DNA of 64,000 nucleotides from Manihot esculenta (taxonomy: Eukaryota > Streptophyta > Magnoliopsida > Malpighiales > Euphorbiaceae): positions 27,699,691-27,763,690 of the forward strand of contig NC_035161.2 in assembly GCF_001659605.2 (NCBI RefSeq), in the 5' to 3' direction. Below the pieces are notes generated by a model. It saw only the letters and a list, made by a program, of their open reading frames with translations. It made no database searches and had not been told where the DNA came from. Positions within the stretch are counted from its first letter, which is position 1. Each line of letters opens with the position of its first letter. The position numbers and the translations under genes are program-made. This document shows positions 46,970 through 58,900 of the stretch, piece after piece.

Positions 46970-49900
46970 TGCCTAGTTTTATCTCCAAGAGCCCAAGCTT
47001 GCCAGCTAATGTACAAGTGCAACATAGGATGAACTTTTAAGTACTCTGTTTATTGCAAAATAGTACTAAGCATGAGCAAAATTTCTGTTTCGTTGTCAAT
47101 TTAAAATGGAAATTTTGTTTATAAGAATAATTTTTTTAAAAAACAAAAAAATCAACGGTTGGATTGAATCAAATTAGATCAAACCAAAACCGAAGAACAC
47201 GACATCCCCATTTCAAATCCCATATGGTGGTGGCTGCAGTGGTCAGTAGTTCAAGAACCCAAATCATTTTGAAAATGGAAATACAAAGGACCGAGTTGGA
47301 TTGTTCTTGACGGAAGAAAAATTCTAACTAGAATTGTCTTGGATCGAGCCAGAATCAAATTGGAATTGAAATCAAGATTCACATGAACCAACCCGAGATT
47401 AAGAGCTCTCAGTATATTTCTTATGTTCTCTTCTACAATGAGTTTTAGATGATATTCATTGTTAATGTTTTCACATAAAGTTTTTAATTTCATATAAAAA
47501 CTACCTTCAAAGATTTTATAAAATAATATAATATACAAAATACAAGAGGATGATGTTTTTTTGTTAGAATTAAGATACAAATAATAATTTATATATATTA
47601 TAAAACTAAACTACTCATAGGACAATTGAATTTTACTTAATTTTTAACACATATTAAAAAAAATGATATATTAACAATCTGATAAATATTAATTAATTGA
47701 CATTTTAAAAAACCGATTTATGATTTAGGATGAATAAAAATAAAAATACATTTATTATTATGAAATAGCTAGAGCCATTTGATTTGTGCAAATTTTCCAA
47801 CCCTCTATTAATAATTAGAGAATTTTGGGTGACATGAAGGATTCAAAGCGATTAAAGCTTAAGCATCTTTATCAAAGTGATTATTAACATAATTTCCTTT
47901 GACTATTTTTGATTGGCTTTGCCTGCCGGCAGGTTACTAAATCTGATTCTACTATTTTATTTTTTTCAGGAAAAAGAAAAAAAAATAAAGCGACATAAAT
48001 ATGATGGCTCTTTGTGCTTTGAGGAGTCAATCAGGGCTGATTTTGATGTTTTCATATTGCACTATTGATTTAATTTCAAAATTAAAGAAAAAAATTAATT
48101 TAAATTGAATGATTCAAATTAATTTAATAATTTGAATTGTATAATTAATTTTTTATTTTTAATATTTGTTTATATTTTAATATTTAATTAAAATATTTCA
48201 ATTTTAATTATATTTTAATAATTCTATATTATAAAATTATATAAGATTATTAATTAATCAATTAAATTTTATTGAATTTTTCTGATTAAAATATAATTAA
48301 ATTAAATGACTAAATTTTTTAAAAATTAACATCAAATTAAATTTAAAAAAATATAAAATCGAATTGAATTTTTAAATTATTTTACGATTCAATCTATTAT
48401 TTCATTAAAAATATGACCATCTCAACACTCAAAATATGGTGATAATCTCAACTTTCTAATATAATAATTAAATGTATATTTAATTTAACCAGTAGTTATA
48501 GTTGATTTTAAATATTATATGTTCGGTATATATATTTAACTGTTATTATTAGAATATAAAATGACAAAAAGTATACATCAATTTATTATATTAATAAAAT
48601 AAATATAAAGTTATTAATTTATTTTGTAATATATATAATAATTAAAAATAAAATTTTAAATGCAGTAATTTTCATGTATATACATAATTTATATAATATA
48701 ATAGAGGAAATTATAAACTTTTAAAAAATAATATTAGAATTAGTTTATTTATTATTTATAGTATTTTAAATTTATTTATCATTTTTTATAATTTTAAATA
48801 ATTATTGGTATAAAATTTAATTTAAAATTATAATTAATAAATTTTAAAAAATAATATCGTCTAAATGAAAAATAAAATTGAAACAAAAAGAACTCTAATT
48901 ATAGAATTAATCCTAAAAACATTTAATAAATCTTATATCAGCGGTTCTTAATTGAGTTTTTTAAACTTATCAAATATTTTGATTTAACTTTTTTAATACA
49001 CATAAACTGTATTTAACAGTTAAATCAAACATTGATTTAAATATATTTATTTGTAGCAAAACGGTTTGTGGGCTGAATACTCCTTTCTTTGGTGACCTTT
49101 AGGAATTTCTTTCCTTCAATTCAAACAAAGAGTAATTCAAATTTTTTATTTTATTTTATTTTTTTCACTTTATTAGAAAAATATCTGAAGGTCCAAAGTA
49201 GTATTTAAAAGAAAAAAGTCATTTAAAACCTATCATATGATTTTTAAAAATTAATCTAAAATATAAACAATTAAATTAAATACAATAAAATTAAGAACTT
49301 AAAAATTAAATTTTCAGGAAAATTTTACTAATTGTTCATTTTATCTAATACGTTCTTGTCTAAAAGGAAAAAAAGGAAGAAGATATGAGATTTCTGAATA
49401 AAAGGGGAATGCATGGTATAGCAGAAAAGGAGATTCTAAAGGAGACTCGCTCACAATAGTGGGAGGCAAAATATGAAATCTCCATGAAAGCTGACGCGAT
49501 GAGCACCAATGCTTAGCACAAGTCTCCATAAAAGGAATGTGAGAGCATGTGATGTGGTTCAACTGCCTGCAAAAAGATAACGAAAGGAAATAAAAGAAAA
49601 TGGCCAAGGCAAAGGCCATATGCACTCTCTGGGGAAACCTACATAATTGATTCCACTGCCTTGTGGAGCCCTAACTGGAGAATCATCACCATCCATCAAT
49701 TTGAGCTAGCTTCCAGTTAAACTATGAAGAAGATGTGAAATTATTATGAGCAGCTTGGCATGGGGGGCCTCGTCATCTCACCTGGAATCTCCAGTTCAGG
49801 AAGAAACTGACAAATCGTGCAAATTGATTGGAAACGAAATATCTCGTCCAAGAACCAGAGTGGAATTAAAATCTTAACAAACTTTAATCGTTAGATTAAA

Positions 49901-50130
49901 TAACATAAATTACGTTTTATTTTGGTTAAAAATTGAGTGTTTTTTTTTTATATTTAATATTAAAAGATGAATTATTCATAATTAATGCATGAATATAATT
50001 CTGAGCTAGTGTCCTTCTCATATCACAATCCTTGATAAAGATAGAAAGAGCGAGGCCGACCAGCAATTTGCTGAGCTATGGCTCTTACGATTAATAATGT
50101 ACAAGATTTTTTTGTATGCATGGATTTATT
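46970..50130. other. AT-rich intergenic region
   Basis: Mostly low-complexity. 48050-48400 looks like a heavily decayed relative of the repeat at 26001. A GC-richer patch at 49370-49860 has a minus-strand ORF (49341-49625) with a hydrophobic start but no recognised family. Confidence 0.6.
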
Positions 50131-51070
50131 ACAAGTAGCAGTCAGATGTTGATACAATATTCTTGTCTCTTCTTTTTCTTCTTCTTCTTTATTTTTTTTT
50201 ATTTTTTTATTTATCTTATCAAGAGATAAAGTAATTTCTCTTACTGTCACTTCCTGGTTCTTGAATCTTGATTCTTCAACTTTTATTTTTGTTTTCATGG
50301 ATGATGCTTGGTTCTTATCCTTAATTTCTCGTTTTGAACCTTAAGACTAATTCTTATCCCAATCCCTATTCCCACGAAATCAGGGGTGAAAAAGGTTAAA
50401 AAAAAAAAAGACCAAAGGCACACGTAAATTGTCATCCCTATAACAGCAACAGCAACAGCAACAGAAACGACAAACCTAATTTGGCTGTTTTTCATCCCCA
50501 ATTATTACAGACAATGTTGCTTGCCTATTGGGGACACAACGAATTTGAACCGTAACAACCCCGGAACTTGGATTAAGGCGTTAACTGGGTTAATTGGAAG
50601 GTATTTAGTATTTTGACAATGTGAAACACTATTATTTAATAATTGAAATAGTAGATTATAAAAATTTATTTTTTAATATATTTGACTAACCACATGAAAA
50701 TATTTTATTCGATAACTCAGTATTTTAATTCAGTCAAAATATTAGTATTTAATAATTAAAATAGTAAATTATAAAAAACTATTCATTATAACATTTAAAA
50801 CAATTAACAGCCGGTTACAATTCTCAAACAGGGCCGTAAACTTGATTATTTGCTAGGATAATACTGAATTTTTCTTTTTTTTCCTTCCTGCTCTTGGATT
50901 TGATGTTGACTCATACAGTGGCAGAGACAATAATGCAAAATTTTCCCAATCATGTATTCTTCAGCAAAGGCTCTTGATTAAGCCTTTAATCTCTCCTGGA
51001 TTATTTATCCTTAAAAATATCAGGCTTGGCTTCTTCCTCCCCCTTTGTGGGAACCACAGCTTGAGATTTT

Positions 51071-51078
51071 CTATAAAT
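51071..51078 (+). promoter_or_regulatory. TATA box of PMEI copy 2
   Basis: CTATAAAT, 64 bp upstream of the ATG, in a promoter block shared with copy 3. Confidence 0.7.
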
Positions 51079-51134
51079 GAGCTACTCTCTTCCTTCTCAT
51101 CATACTCTGGCAGCAACCCTTTCTTACAGAGAAA

Positions 51135-51716
51135 ATGGAAGCAGGTCCATTTTTAGTCTATGTGCTAATAGCAACTCTCATTCTTCAATTCTCTACCCTC
51201 ACAAATTCTAGCTCAGCCACCCAATACATCAGAACATCATGCAGCAACACAACCTATCCAAGATTATGCTACCACTCCCTTTCAATCTATGCAAGCGAAA
51301 TCAAGACCAATCCTAAATCACTAGCCAACACTGCCCTTAACATCACCCTCAGAGCCACCAAATCAACATCAAGATTGATGAAGAAGATGTCAAGAATCCA
51401 TGGATTGAACCCTAGAGAGGCTGCAGCCGTAGCAGATTGTGTGGAGGTAGTTGGTGACTCAGTGTACGAGCTGCAAAGGTCTATTGGGGAGATGGGTCAT
51501 GCTAGAGGATCGAATTTTTTTCAAGTAATGGCTGATGTACAAACATGGGTTAGTGCAGCATTAACAGATGATAATACTTGTATGGATGAATTTGCTGGAG
51601 ATTCCATGAATGGGAATGTGAAGGCTCTTGCTAGGAGACACTTGGTGAAAATTGCTCATCTGACTAGCAATGCCTTGGCTCTTATCAATAACTATGCTTC
51701 ATCTTATATCAACTGA
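51135..51716 (+). CDS. PMEI: Pectin methylesterase/invertase inhibitor, copy 2
   Basis: Intronless, 193 residues. The signal peptide is residues 1-26 (VYVLIATLILQFSTL). The PMEI domain has SCSNTTYPRLC (C-x8-C), VADCVEVVGDSVYEL and VQTWVSAALTDDNTCMDEF, so all four disulfide cysteines are present. Three N-glycosylation sequons are visible (NSSS, NTTY, NITL). It ends SSYIN without the extra C-terminal cysteine of copy 1. Differs from copy 3 at only three residues: Arg/Lys in NITLxATK, Ser/Pro in GDxMNG and Val/Ala in NGNxKA. The role is as for copy 1, in the apoplast. Confidence 0.94.
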   Translation: MEAGPFLVYVLIATLILQFSTLTNSSSATQYIRTSCSNTTYPRLCYHSLSIYASEIKTNPKSLANTALNITLRATKSTSRLMKKMSRIHGLNPREAAAVADCVEVVGDSVYELQRSIGEMGHARGSNFFQVMADVQTWVSAALTDDNTCMDEFAGDSMNGNVKALARRHLVKIAHLTSNALALINNYASSYIN

Positions 51717-52736
51717 GAGCAATGTCAATGTCCAGGTATATTGTGTGTCTCCTTGTGGTTGTTAGTTGAGTTTGTTGGGAACCCACTTCTCAGGAGAGGT
51801 CAAGTAAGAGAAATTTTAGCCTTAATGATTATGGGTCATCCTCTTCTGCAATTATTGATTATAGGTTTCAATACTTTGGTGTGTATGGTTAATTATGATC
51901 AGTTATTTTAGTTGTAAACACTTGAGGTTTCTTTTAGGTTGATTTGAAAGTGAAAATGTAGATTTTCTTTCATGTTGTATGCTTAGCAAACTATGTTTTA
52001 TATTCATCTGTAAGAATATGAAAATTAATTTACTCTGAGAAAGGAAATTTCCCATGTAATTGTTCTTCTTTCAATTCTACTTTGCTACAGGGAGACTCTT
52101 ATCCCTTTCCATTTGTTTCAGCCAGGTGATAGATTTTAGTATCGGAATCTAGTTAAATTAAATCGAAATTAAAATAAATAAAATTGAATTAACCTGAATT
52201 AATATTGAACCAATTCAAAATTATTTTTTCCTAAAGACCAAGGATAATGGTGGGAGTTTTGAAAAAATGTACTAATTTTATTGTGTTATTCATAATAAAA
52301 TTTTAGAGTATATAAAAGTTTTTATATATTTTAGTTATAAATCTTATAAAAATATTATCATAAATAGTATATATATATATAGAATGATTGCATAAATTAG
52401 CATGTTCTTGTTGCTTACATCAACATCATTATAATCTAGATAAATAGGAGTGGAAAAGATTGGAAATAGTTGATTCTTTTCCCTTTTTCTTGGCTGGTCA
52501 GGTTAGTTGTATCACTTTCTACTCATTATTAAAGAGCAACCAATGGTCTTTACAAGAAGTAAATTAAATAAATAAATTTTAGCTGTATTTCTCGTGACAA
52601 CGTATCATTTGTTAGTTTTTAGTTTTTTTTTTTTCAATTACAAAATTTAAATAATTAATTTTAAAAATATAAAATATAATATGTAATATTATATTTAATG
52701 ATGTAACACAATAATCATCCAAAATAAATAATATAC

Positions 52737-54627
52737 TGGCACTCAAAAATAAGGTCACGTGGTAAGAGTTTGATCAAGTGATATTCGGTTTCACCGAAAG
52801 AAAAGAAGTTTCGAATGCTAGGAAGTTTTGAATGCTTCAAGTCTCAGCTTTTCGCTAAAACTCGTCTTTCCAACTACAGGATGAGTCCTCACGACAAGTT
52901 ACCGTTAGAAAACGCAATCTAACAAATTCCTATTACACCTATTGATCGAATGTTATTTCAATATATTTTTCATATAGTTTTTAGCATTGAATTGAATATT
53001 TTTTTTAATTAATTTTATATTTTTTTGTAATATTTCACAGAAAAACAGAAAAGCAAAAGAGAAATAGATTTGATAAAAATGTGTTAAAAAGCGCTAAAAT
53101 TGATTTGACCAACGATTTGGACAAACCTACAAGATGATTGTGTTTCACATAATTCAGAATTATCCAGACTTTCAGTTAGAAGATTAGAGCAGTGATTTGT
53201 CTAAACCACTAGGCAAATCAACAGTCTGCACAAAGACTTGACAGTGAGCTGAAAAATAATTCAAATTTAAAATAAAAGATTGGGCCTCCTAATTCAAAGC
53301 TGTGGGACCCACTCGATTTTTCCTCCTTTAGTGTAGTATGATATCTTCTCAAATCAAGGAGTTCTCTCGTGAATGGAAACATATTAAAAGAATGATTCCT
53401 AATTTGAAGCATAGAAGATTTTATATTCCCAAAAGGATTCCATTAGGGCTCAACATCTATTTAAGGCCATTTTGGAGGACAACCGCATATCATCTTCGAT
53501 CTCTCTCTGCCAGCTAATTCTCTCTTCTCTTTTATATTTTCTTTCAAAGTTATAAGTGGCTAAACTTTTTATTTCTAATTGGAGTTTGGTTGAAATTTCA
53601 GTTTATACATGAATTGTGAGATCAAAAAATAATTGGTCATTTTTTATTCTTCTAATATTTATGCAATTTCAGTTCTTAATATTATTATTACTTTGTTATT
53701 TGATCAATATGAACCATTGTTCATATTTTCAAAGTGATATATTGGTGGTTTGAATGCTTGAAATATGTAATTGCTTAAATTCTTCAACAATAAGTAACGA
53801 TTAGTGTAACCCACTAAAAAATTGCATAATTTAGCTTGAACTCATTACGCGGTTTGATTTGTTGGTTAGAATTGAGTCTCTCTAATTCTTAAGACAGTTG
53901 ATAAATTAAAATCCCAAAAATATTCTTTGGGCACTTTGTTGACTAGGGTTAATTAGCGAACGGTTCCTAATTAATTTAAATCTAAGGAGAGATTGTTTAT
54001 GATAAGTATCTTCTATAACTAAAACTAATTTATTGGAATGAATAAAAATATTTTTATTTCTATGATCAATTTTCAAAACTAAAATGGATCCTAAACTTCA
54101 ACTAGAATTTGTTTACATTGATTTATTTCTCTTTTGATTATCATTTTCTTTAATTACTTTGATTTTTATTTAGCTCATCATTAAAAACCCCTTTTTACTT
54201 TCATTATTTATTTTTCTAGTCATCGTTTAGAATTTCTTAGTGTCAATTTTCTGTGGATTCAATCGTATTCACTCTATACACAATTCATATTTATTTATTT
54301 TTAATAGATTATTTTTTATGGTTTCGACACCCATCACTATAATATCAGGATCCCATACCCACTAGCCGGTACTAGTCGGATTTCTAGGAGATGTGATAAC
54401 CAACTATATCTTCTGACAGAATAAAAGCAGATGAATACAAAGACCAAGGTACACAATTCTTACACAACTACTATTAAGTTTAAAATACTATATTACACAT
54501 GCCATTCTTTTCAATTTACTGACTTGAGCATTAAAGTAGTTGCTGTAGGCGCTAACCACCTCACATTTTCTTTTTTTTTTTTTTGCAGATTGACCAATCA
54601 CAGCACAACTCTATTTCAACCACATTA
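52737..54627 (+). repeat. Left LTR of the Tat element (interrupted)
   Basis: Blocks 52737-52942 and 54337-54627 align with the right LTR; 52943-54336 is an insertion. The sequence after 54627 (TTTGGTTTC, GCAGGGA) looks like a decayed primer-binding site. Confidence 0.8.
52943..54336 (+). mobile_element. Solo LTR inserted in the Tat left LTR (1.39 kb)
   Basis: Absent from the right LTR. It begins TGATCG, ends CCCATCA and is flanked by CTAT on both sides (a 4-bp match of a probable 4-5 bp duplication). TTCTGTGGATTCAATC near 54251 and TTTCGACACCCATCA at the end are typical 3' parts of plant LTRs. No ORF with a transposon protein. Confidence 0.6.
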
Positions 54628-54749
54628 TTTGGTTTCATTGCAGGGATTTTCATTGAATTATCTATGTTTATTTGGATTAAAACTGGTTTCTTATTCCCTT
54701 TCTCTTTAAAAAAATCTTTCTTTTCTTCTTTTTTCGAAATGGTTGACAA

Positions 54750-56060
54750 TTCATGAGTTGTTGCTGAGATTACTGCTAATAAGGTTGCTATCATTTCTTC
54801 CACTTCTGGCAGTGGACAAAATACACACACTCTATGGTCAATGAGGCAGATCTCAACAATCTGAATAATGAGCAAATGCTCCAATACATTAAAAGGATGC
54901 AGGGCACTCTCGAGTAGTATAAGATTTGAGAGGATGCCTCATTTATGGTTCCTAGGATAAGGGAGGGCGCTTGCATTGATATCCCATGGACTCGGATATA
55001 AGCGATCCAAGAGTAGTCCAAAAGAAAAGCCAAACTAGTGGATGAGGATTCGTTAGTCGAGGCTCCAAATTAAGAACGTTGACTGGAAGCTGGTTCGAGC
55101 CGTGCAAAGGTACCAGAAGGAGCAAGAGGACTATGGCTTGGAAGATGCCTCACCCCTATCAGAAGAGATCTTAGCAGAAACTTTCCAAACCAAGTTTAAG
55201 CTATCAAGCCTAGAAAAATATGATGGAACAGTAGATCCCAGAAGTCATATGGCGATCTTTAGGACAACCATGCAGCTTCAGCATGTCAACGACTTCATGT
55301 TGTGCCCGATATTTCCATTAACACTAATAGGTTTGACTCAAAAATGGTACCAACATCTGTGCACAAGTTTAATTCAGAAGTTTACACAATCTGTTTTTTA
55401 ATTTAAATTCAGATTTAGTACTTATATACCTCCTAAAAAGCTCTCATCTGACTTGCGAAAGATCCACCAAGGAGAGGGCGAGTCTTTAAGGAGATTTATC
55501 TCACGGTTTAATGTAGAAGCGATACAGATAGAGGAATTAAATCATGATATAGCATGTGAAGCGTTAAAGAAAGGAATACATAACATCAAGTTCATAGATT
55601 TTCTAAGCAAGAACTCAGTTGCTATGTACCAATAGTTAATGGACAAAGTTCAGAAGTACATCAGGTTGAATGATAAAGTCCAAGCATTGAGAGAGGATAA
55701 AATGACGACTCAAAAGCAAAACAAGAAGCCAGAAAGACAAGAATATGAAGGAGACCGCAAAAGTTACCCAGTCTTTCAAAGAAGGGATGGTCAAGGTAAG
55801 TATAAGAATTATACTCCATTGAGGTAACTCACAAACACATATTCTAGTATGGATTAGGAAAAATGACAAGGAAATCAGGTGGCCTTTCAAGCTCAACCCT
55901 GAGAAAGCCAAAAGGTGAGACATGACCAAGTATTGTCACTTCCACAAAGACCACAGCAGATAACGGAGGAGTGCCGGCAGCTAAAAGACAAGATCAAAAG
56001 GTTAATAAGGATAAAACACTTCAAAAGTTTTCCAGAAAGAGTAGAGAAGAGAGGAGGCTT
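54750..56060 (+). pseudogene. Tat gag, frame-broken
   Basis: The readable core at 55102-55401 has PLSEEIL, KYDGTVDPRSHMAIF and FPLTLIGLTQKWYQ, the Retrotrans_gag start. 55430-55827 continues with KKLSSDLRKIHQGEGESLRRFISRFN, a stop, then MDKVQKYIRLND. Near 55930 CHFHKDHS and TEECRQLKDKI form a CCHC-like nucleocapsid knuckle, with a 1-nt frameshift. Several stops and shifts make it non-functional. The insertion at 56100 falls just downstream. Confidence 0.82.
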
Positions 56061-56099
56061 GAACACGAGGTAATAACTCATGAAACCACCCTTGACAGT

Positions 56100-56161
56100 T
56101 GTAACGACCCGAAAATCGGACCGCTACCGGCGCTAGGATCCAGATCGGCTTAAGGCCGCCG
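56100..56161 (+). repeat. Inverted copy of the LTR 3' end (62 bp)
   Basis: Reverse complement of 57147-57208 without mismatch. The match stops exactly at 56162. Confidence 0.95.
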
Positions 56162-57146
56162 AAGGTGCCGCCGAACCTGCCCTGTTCAACCTTCCTTTGC
56201 ATGTTTTTGCATGATTGTTTTGAGGTGTTTTAGGGGATTTTTGAGGGATGTTTTTAGAGTTATGTTCTAGTTGTTTGGTCCCTCATTTGAGTCCACCTGT
56301 GTAGGTTCGGACCCGAGGAACCGAGGACCCCAGCAGTGAGTTCAGCTGCTTCTGAGTCTGTAGAGCTTCAGCCAGAGGTGAGTAGAATAAACCTTTACGA
56401 TTTAAAGCAAATAAGTTATAAAGTCTTTAGCATGTTCATGCATCATGAATGCCATGTGATGAATTAGGTTGTTTGCATTAGAATACACAAATATGTTGCA
56501 TTGCATTTATGATGTTGATGTTGATTGGTTATTGAATGATCCTTTAGTCCTCATATGGTATGATGATGCTACGGCATGATATGGTATGGAAGTCCAGGTT
56601 GTACCCATTCTACGTTCCTGGCACTATGTAAGAGAAAGTCCAGGTTGTACCCATTCTACGTCCCTGGCACATTGGTATGTATGATATGTTATGTTAAGAG
56701 AAAGACCGGTTGTACCCATTCTACGTCCCGGCACTTTGGAATGTAGAGGACTATTGGTGACAATACCATCCGAGATGTGATTTGTTGTGATGTGTTGCAT
56801 TACATGATGGCATGAGATCTTAAATGTTGATTTCTATTATTCTGCTCACTGGGCTCTAGTAGCTCACCCCTTTTCCCTAATCCCCCAGGATTGCAGGTAC
56901 GGGCTCGACAGAGAAGTCAAGAAGAGTAAAGTCTTGTAATTGTAATAGTTAGAAAGTGGACATGATAAATTATAAGATGATGTAAAGATGAATAGTTATG
57001 TTATGTATTTGTTCAGTGCATGCACAGGTTGAGTTTGGTGTATGATAGAATGTATGAAGGAAAAGTTTTAAATTTTTATGTATGTTGTTGATCATGTATG
57101 GGATTAAACAGGTTTACAGGTTACATGTCAGGCTTGCTACGGGTCC

Positions 57147-57208
57147 CGGCGGCCTTAAGCCGATCTGGATCCTAGCGCCGGTAGCGGTCCGATTTTCGGG
57201 TCGTTACA
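57147..57208 (+). repeat. LTR 3' terminus, partner repeat (62 bp)
   Basis: The normal family LTR end, also seen at 2953-3014 with small changes. Confidence 0.95.
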
Positions 57209-57339
57209 ACAGTGAACCCAATGATGCTAAGAGAAAAATAGTCACGTTGTAGAAGACGTTCTATCAGTGGAGCGGGAACCATGGACCAAGTAGGAAGTAA
57301 AGTTTAGACCTGCAAATAGGCTTCTTTCAAAATGACCTG

Positions 57340-57720
57340 CTAGTTATCAACATCCATTTGAACAAGTATGAAGTGAGGCGAGTCTTAGTGGACTCACGTA
57401 ATTCTATTAATCTCCTCACCTTAGATTTTTTTAATAAACTAGGCTTAGATAAAAATAATTTTGTTAAAGTCTCCTATCCATTAATGGGATTAGGAGACAA
57501 GACTATAACAGTACCATCAACCTCCCCATTGTGCTGAGTGATGAAAAGCACAAGCGGGAGTTGTATGTAGAGTTCATGGTAGTAAATATCCTGCTCGCAT
57601 ACAATGTAATATTAGGTCGCCTAGTCCTAAACTGCCACGGTATAGTTATTAACATGTGTGCTAGTATCCTAAGCTACCAGCTCCAAGAGGATTGACGGTC
57701 GTTTGAGGTAACCATAAGTC
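57340..57720 (+). pseudogene. Tat protease domain remnant
   Basis: Frame 57380 onward gives VRRVLVDSRNSINLLTLDFFNKL, then YPLMGLGDKTI, and in a shifted frame ELYVEFMVVNILLAYNVILGR. These are the flap and ILGR-type motifs of plant gypsy aspartic proteases. The catalytic triplet reads D-S-R where D-[ST]-G is needed, so it would be inactive even if the frames were intact. Confidence 0.8.
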
Positions 57721-57839
57721 AGTTCGTATATGCTATAAACACTGCACAAAAAGCCTTGAGAAAGTGATGATGCCCACTTGCTGGAGAAACCTAATCCTCA
57801 CATAAAACTAGAAGCAGCACCCCAAAATCTCAATTCAAC

Positions 57840-58142
57840 CTGGATCAAGCTATGTTTTTACGTGAACAGATTGCAATCAGAATGGCAATTTATAGGGAAA
57901 AGATGTACATAGTGTTCAATAGTAAAGTTAGGTCATGTGTCTTTAATGTAAGGGACTTAGTCCTTAAAATAACAAATGTAACAGACGGTAGTATCAGTTT
58001 TGATAAGTTAGGTGAAAATTGAAAAGGACCATTTAGGATCTCGAAGGTTATTCGTCCACAGTCTAATAAGCTGGCCAAATTAGATGGCTGAGTCTTTCCT
58101 CACTCCTGGAATATATGTAATTTGAGAAAATTTTATAAATAA
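57840..58142 (+). pseudogene. Tat integrase C-terminus remnant
   Basis: MAIYREKMYIVFNSKVR, NVRDLVLK, KGPFRI and PHSWN followed by LRKFY match the C-terminal integrase/GPF region. Stops interrupt it. The whole RT, RNase H and integrase core expected between the protease and this block is missing. Confidence 0.8.
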
Positions 58143-58224
58143 CAATTAACAATATATTTTTTTCATGTGTTGTATTATTCAGTGATAAGAAACGATGGAG
58201 TTGCCTTCTTCAAAAAAATTAAAG

Positions 58225-58900
58225 AGCGTTCATTAAAGGCCAAAAGGTGGGTATCCACCATACCATAATCCGAGTGTTAGTCCCGCTAAACAAGACATTT
58301 TATGCTAGGTCACAAGTCGATTTTCCGTCATGCCATAATTCGGGTGTTAATCCCACTAAACAAGGTATTTTATGCCAAGCCATAAGGCGGATATCTGCCA
58401 TGCCATAATCCGGGTGTTAGTCCAGCTAAACAAGACATCTTATACCAGGCCACAAGGTGGATATCTGCCAAGCCCATAATCCGGGTCTTAGTCTTGCTAA
58501 CTAAGGCATTTTATGCTAATGCCACAAGGCGAATATCCTTCAGGCCCACAATTCGGGTGTTAGTCCCGCTAAGGAATTGTATGCCACAACCACAAGGCGG
58601 GTATCCGTCAGGCCACGCAACCGGGTGGTAGCCCCATTTCACAAAAAACTTCTAAGGCATTTTTATGCTAGGCCATAAGGTGGACGTTCGCCAGGCCATG
58701 CAACTGGGTGTTAGTCTCGTTTCACAAAAAATTTCTAAAACATTTTGATACCCAGGCTATAAGGCAGATATTTGCCATGCCACGAGACCGGGTGTTAGTT
58801 CCTATTATAAAAATTTCTCTAAGGTATTTCAAGCCAGGCCATAAGGCGAGTATTCGTCAAGCCATATATCTGGTGTTGATCCCGTTTTTCAAATTTTCTA
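58225..58900 (+). repeat. Tandem repeat array in Tat 3' region
   Basis: About nine degenerate units of roughly 70-90 bp, each with AAGGCGGAT-type, CCATGCCATAAT and CCGGGTGTTAGTCC blocks followed by GCTAAACAAGGCATTTTAT. Later units replace part of this with TTTCACAAAAAACTTCT. It sits between the integrase end and the antisense ORF. Confidence 0.92.

Larger units (their letters stand above)
50133..52545. repeat. Segmental duplication, left copy
   Basis: Matches 62174-64000. Similarity is patchy (about 85%) far upstream of the PMEI gene, about 95% in the last 250 bp before the ATG, and about 99% through the CDS and 260 bp beyond. It then has about 495 bp (51983-52478) that are absent from the right copy, after which homology resumes (CCCTTTTTCTTGG) to the window-end equivalent. 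Confidence 0.9.
56100..57208 (+). mobile_element. LTR-derived 1109-bp element with 62-bp perfect terminal inverted repeats
   Basis: ACAGT flanks both sides (56095-56099 and 57209-57213). 56162-57208 is the second half of an LTR of the chromovirus family seen at 542-3014, with the CTGTGTAG| acceptor (56304), GTGAGT donor (56378), TTGCAG| acceptor (56896), a three-copy minisatellite and the TTACA end. 56100-56161 is an exact inverted copy of its own last 62 bp (57147-57208). So both outer ends are the LTR 3' (U5) terminus and the normal TGTAAT start is absent. The inner joint shares GGCCGCCG with the LTR palindrome motif. No coding sequence. Confidence 0.92.

Noticed and set aside
49341..49625. 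Minus-strand ORF with signal-peptide-like start and several Cys
   Set aside because: No regular cysteine spacing, no recognisable family, and the frame runs into a hydrophobic tail; likely chance.
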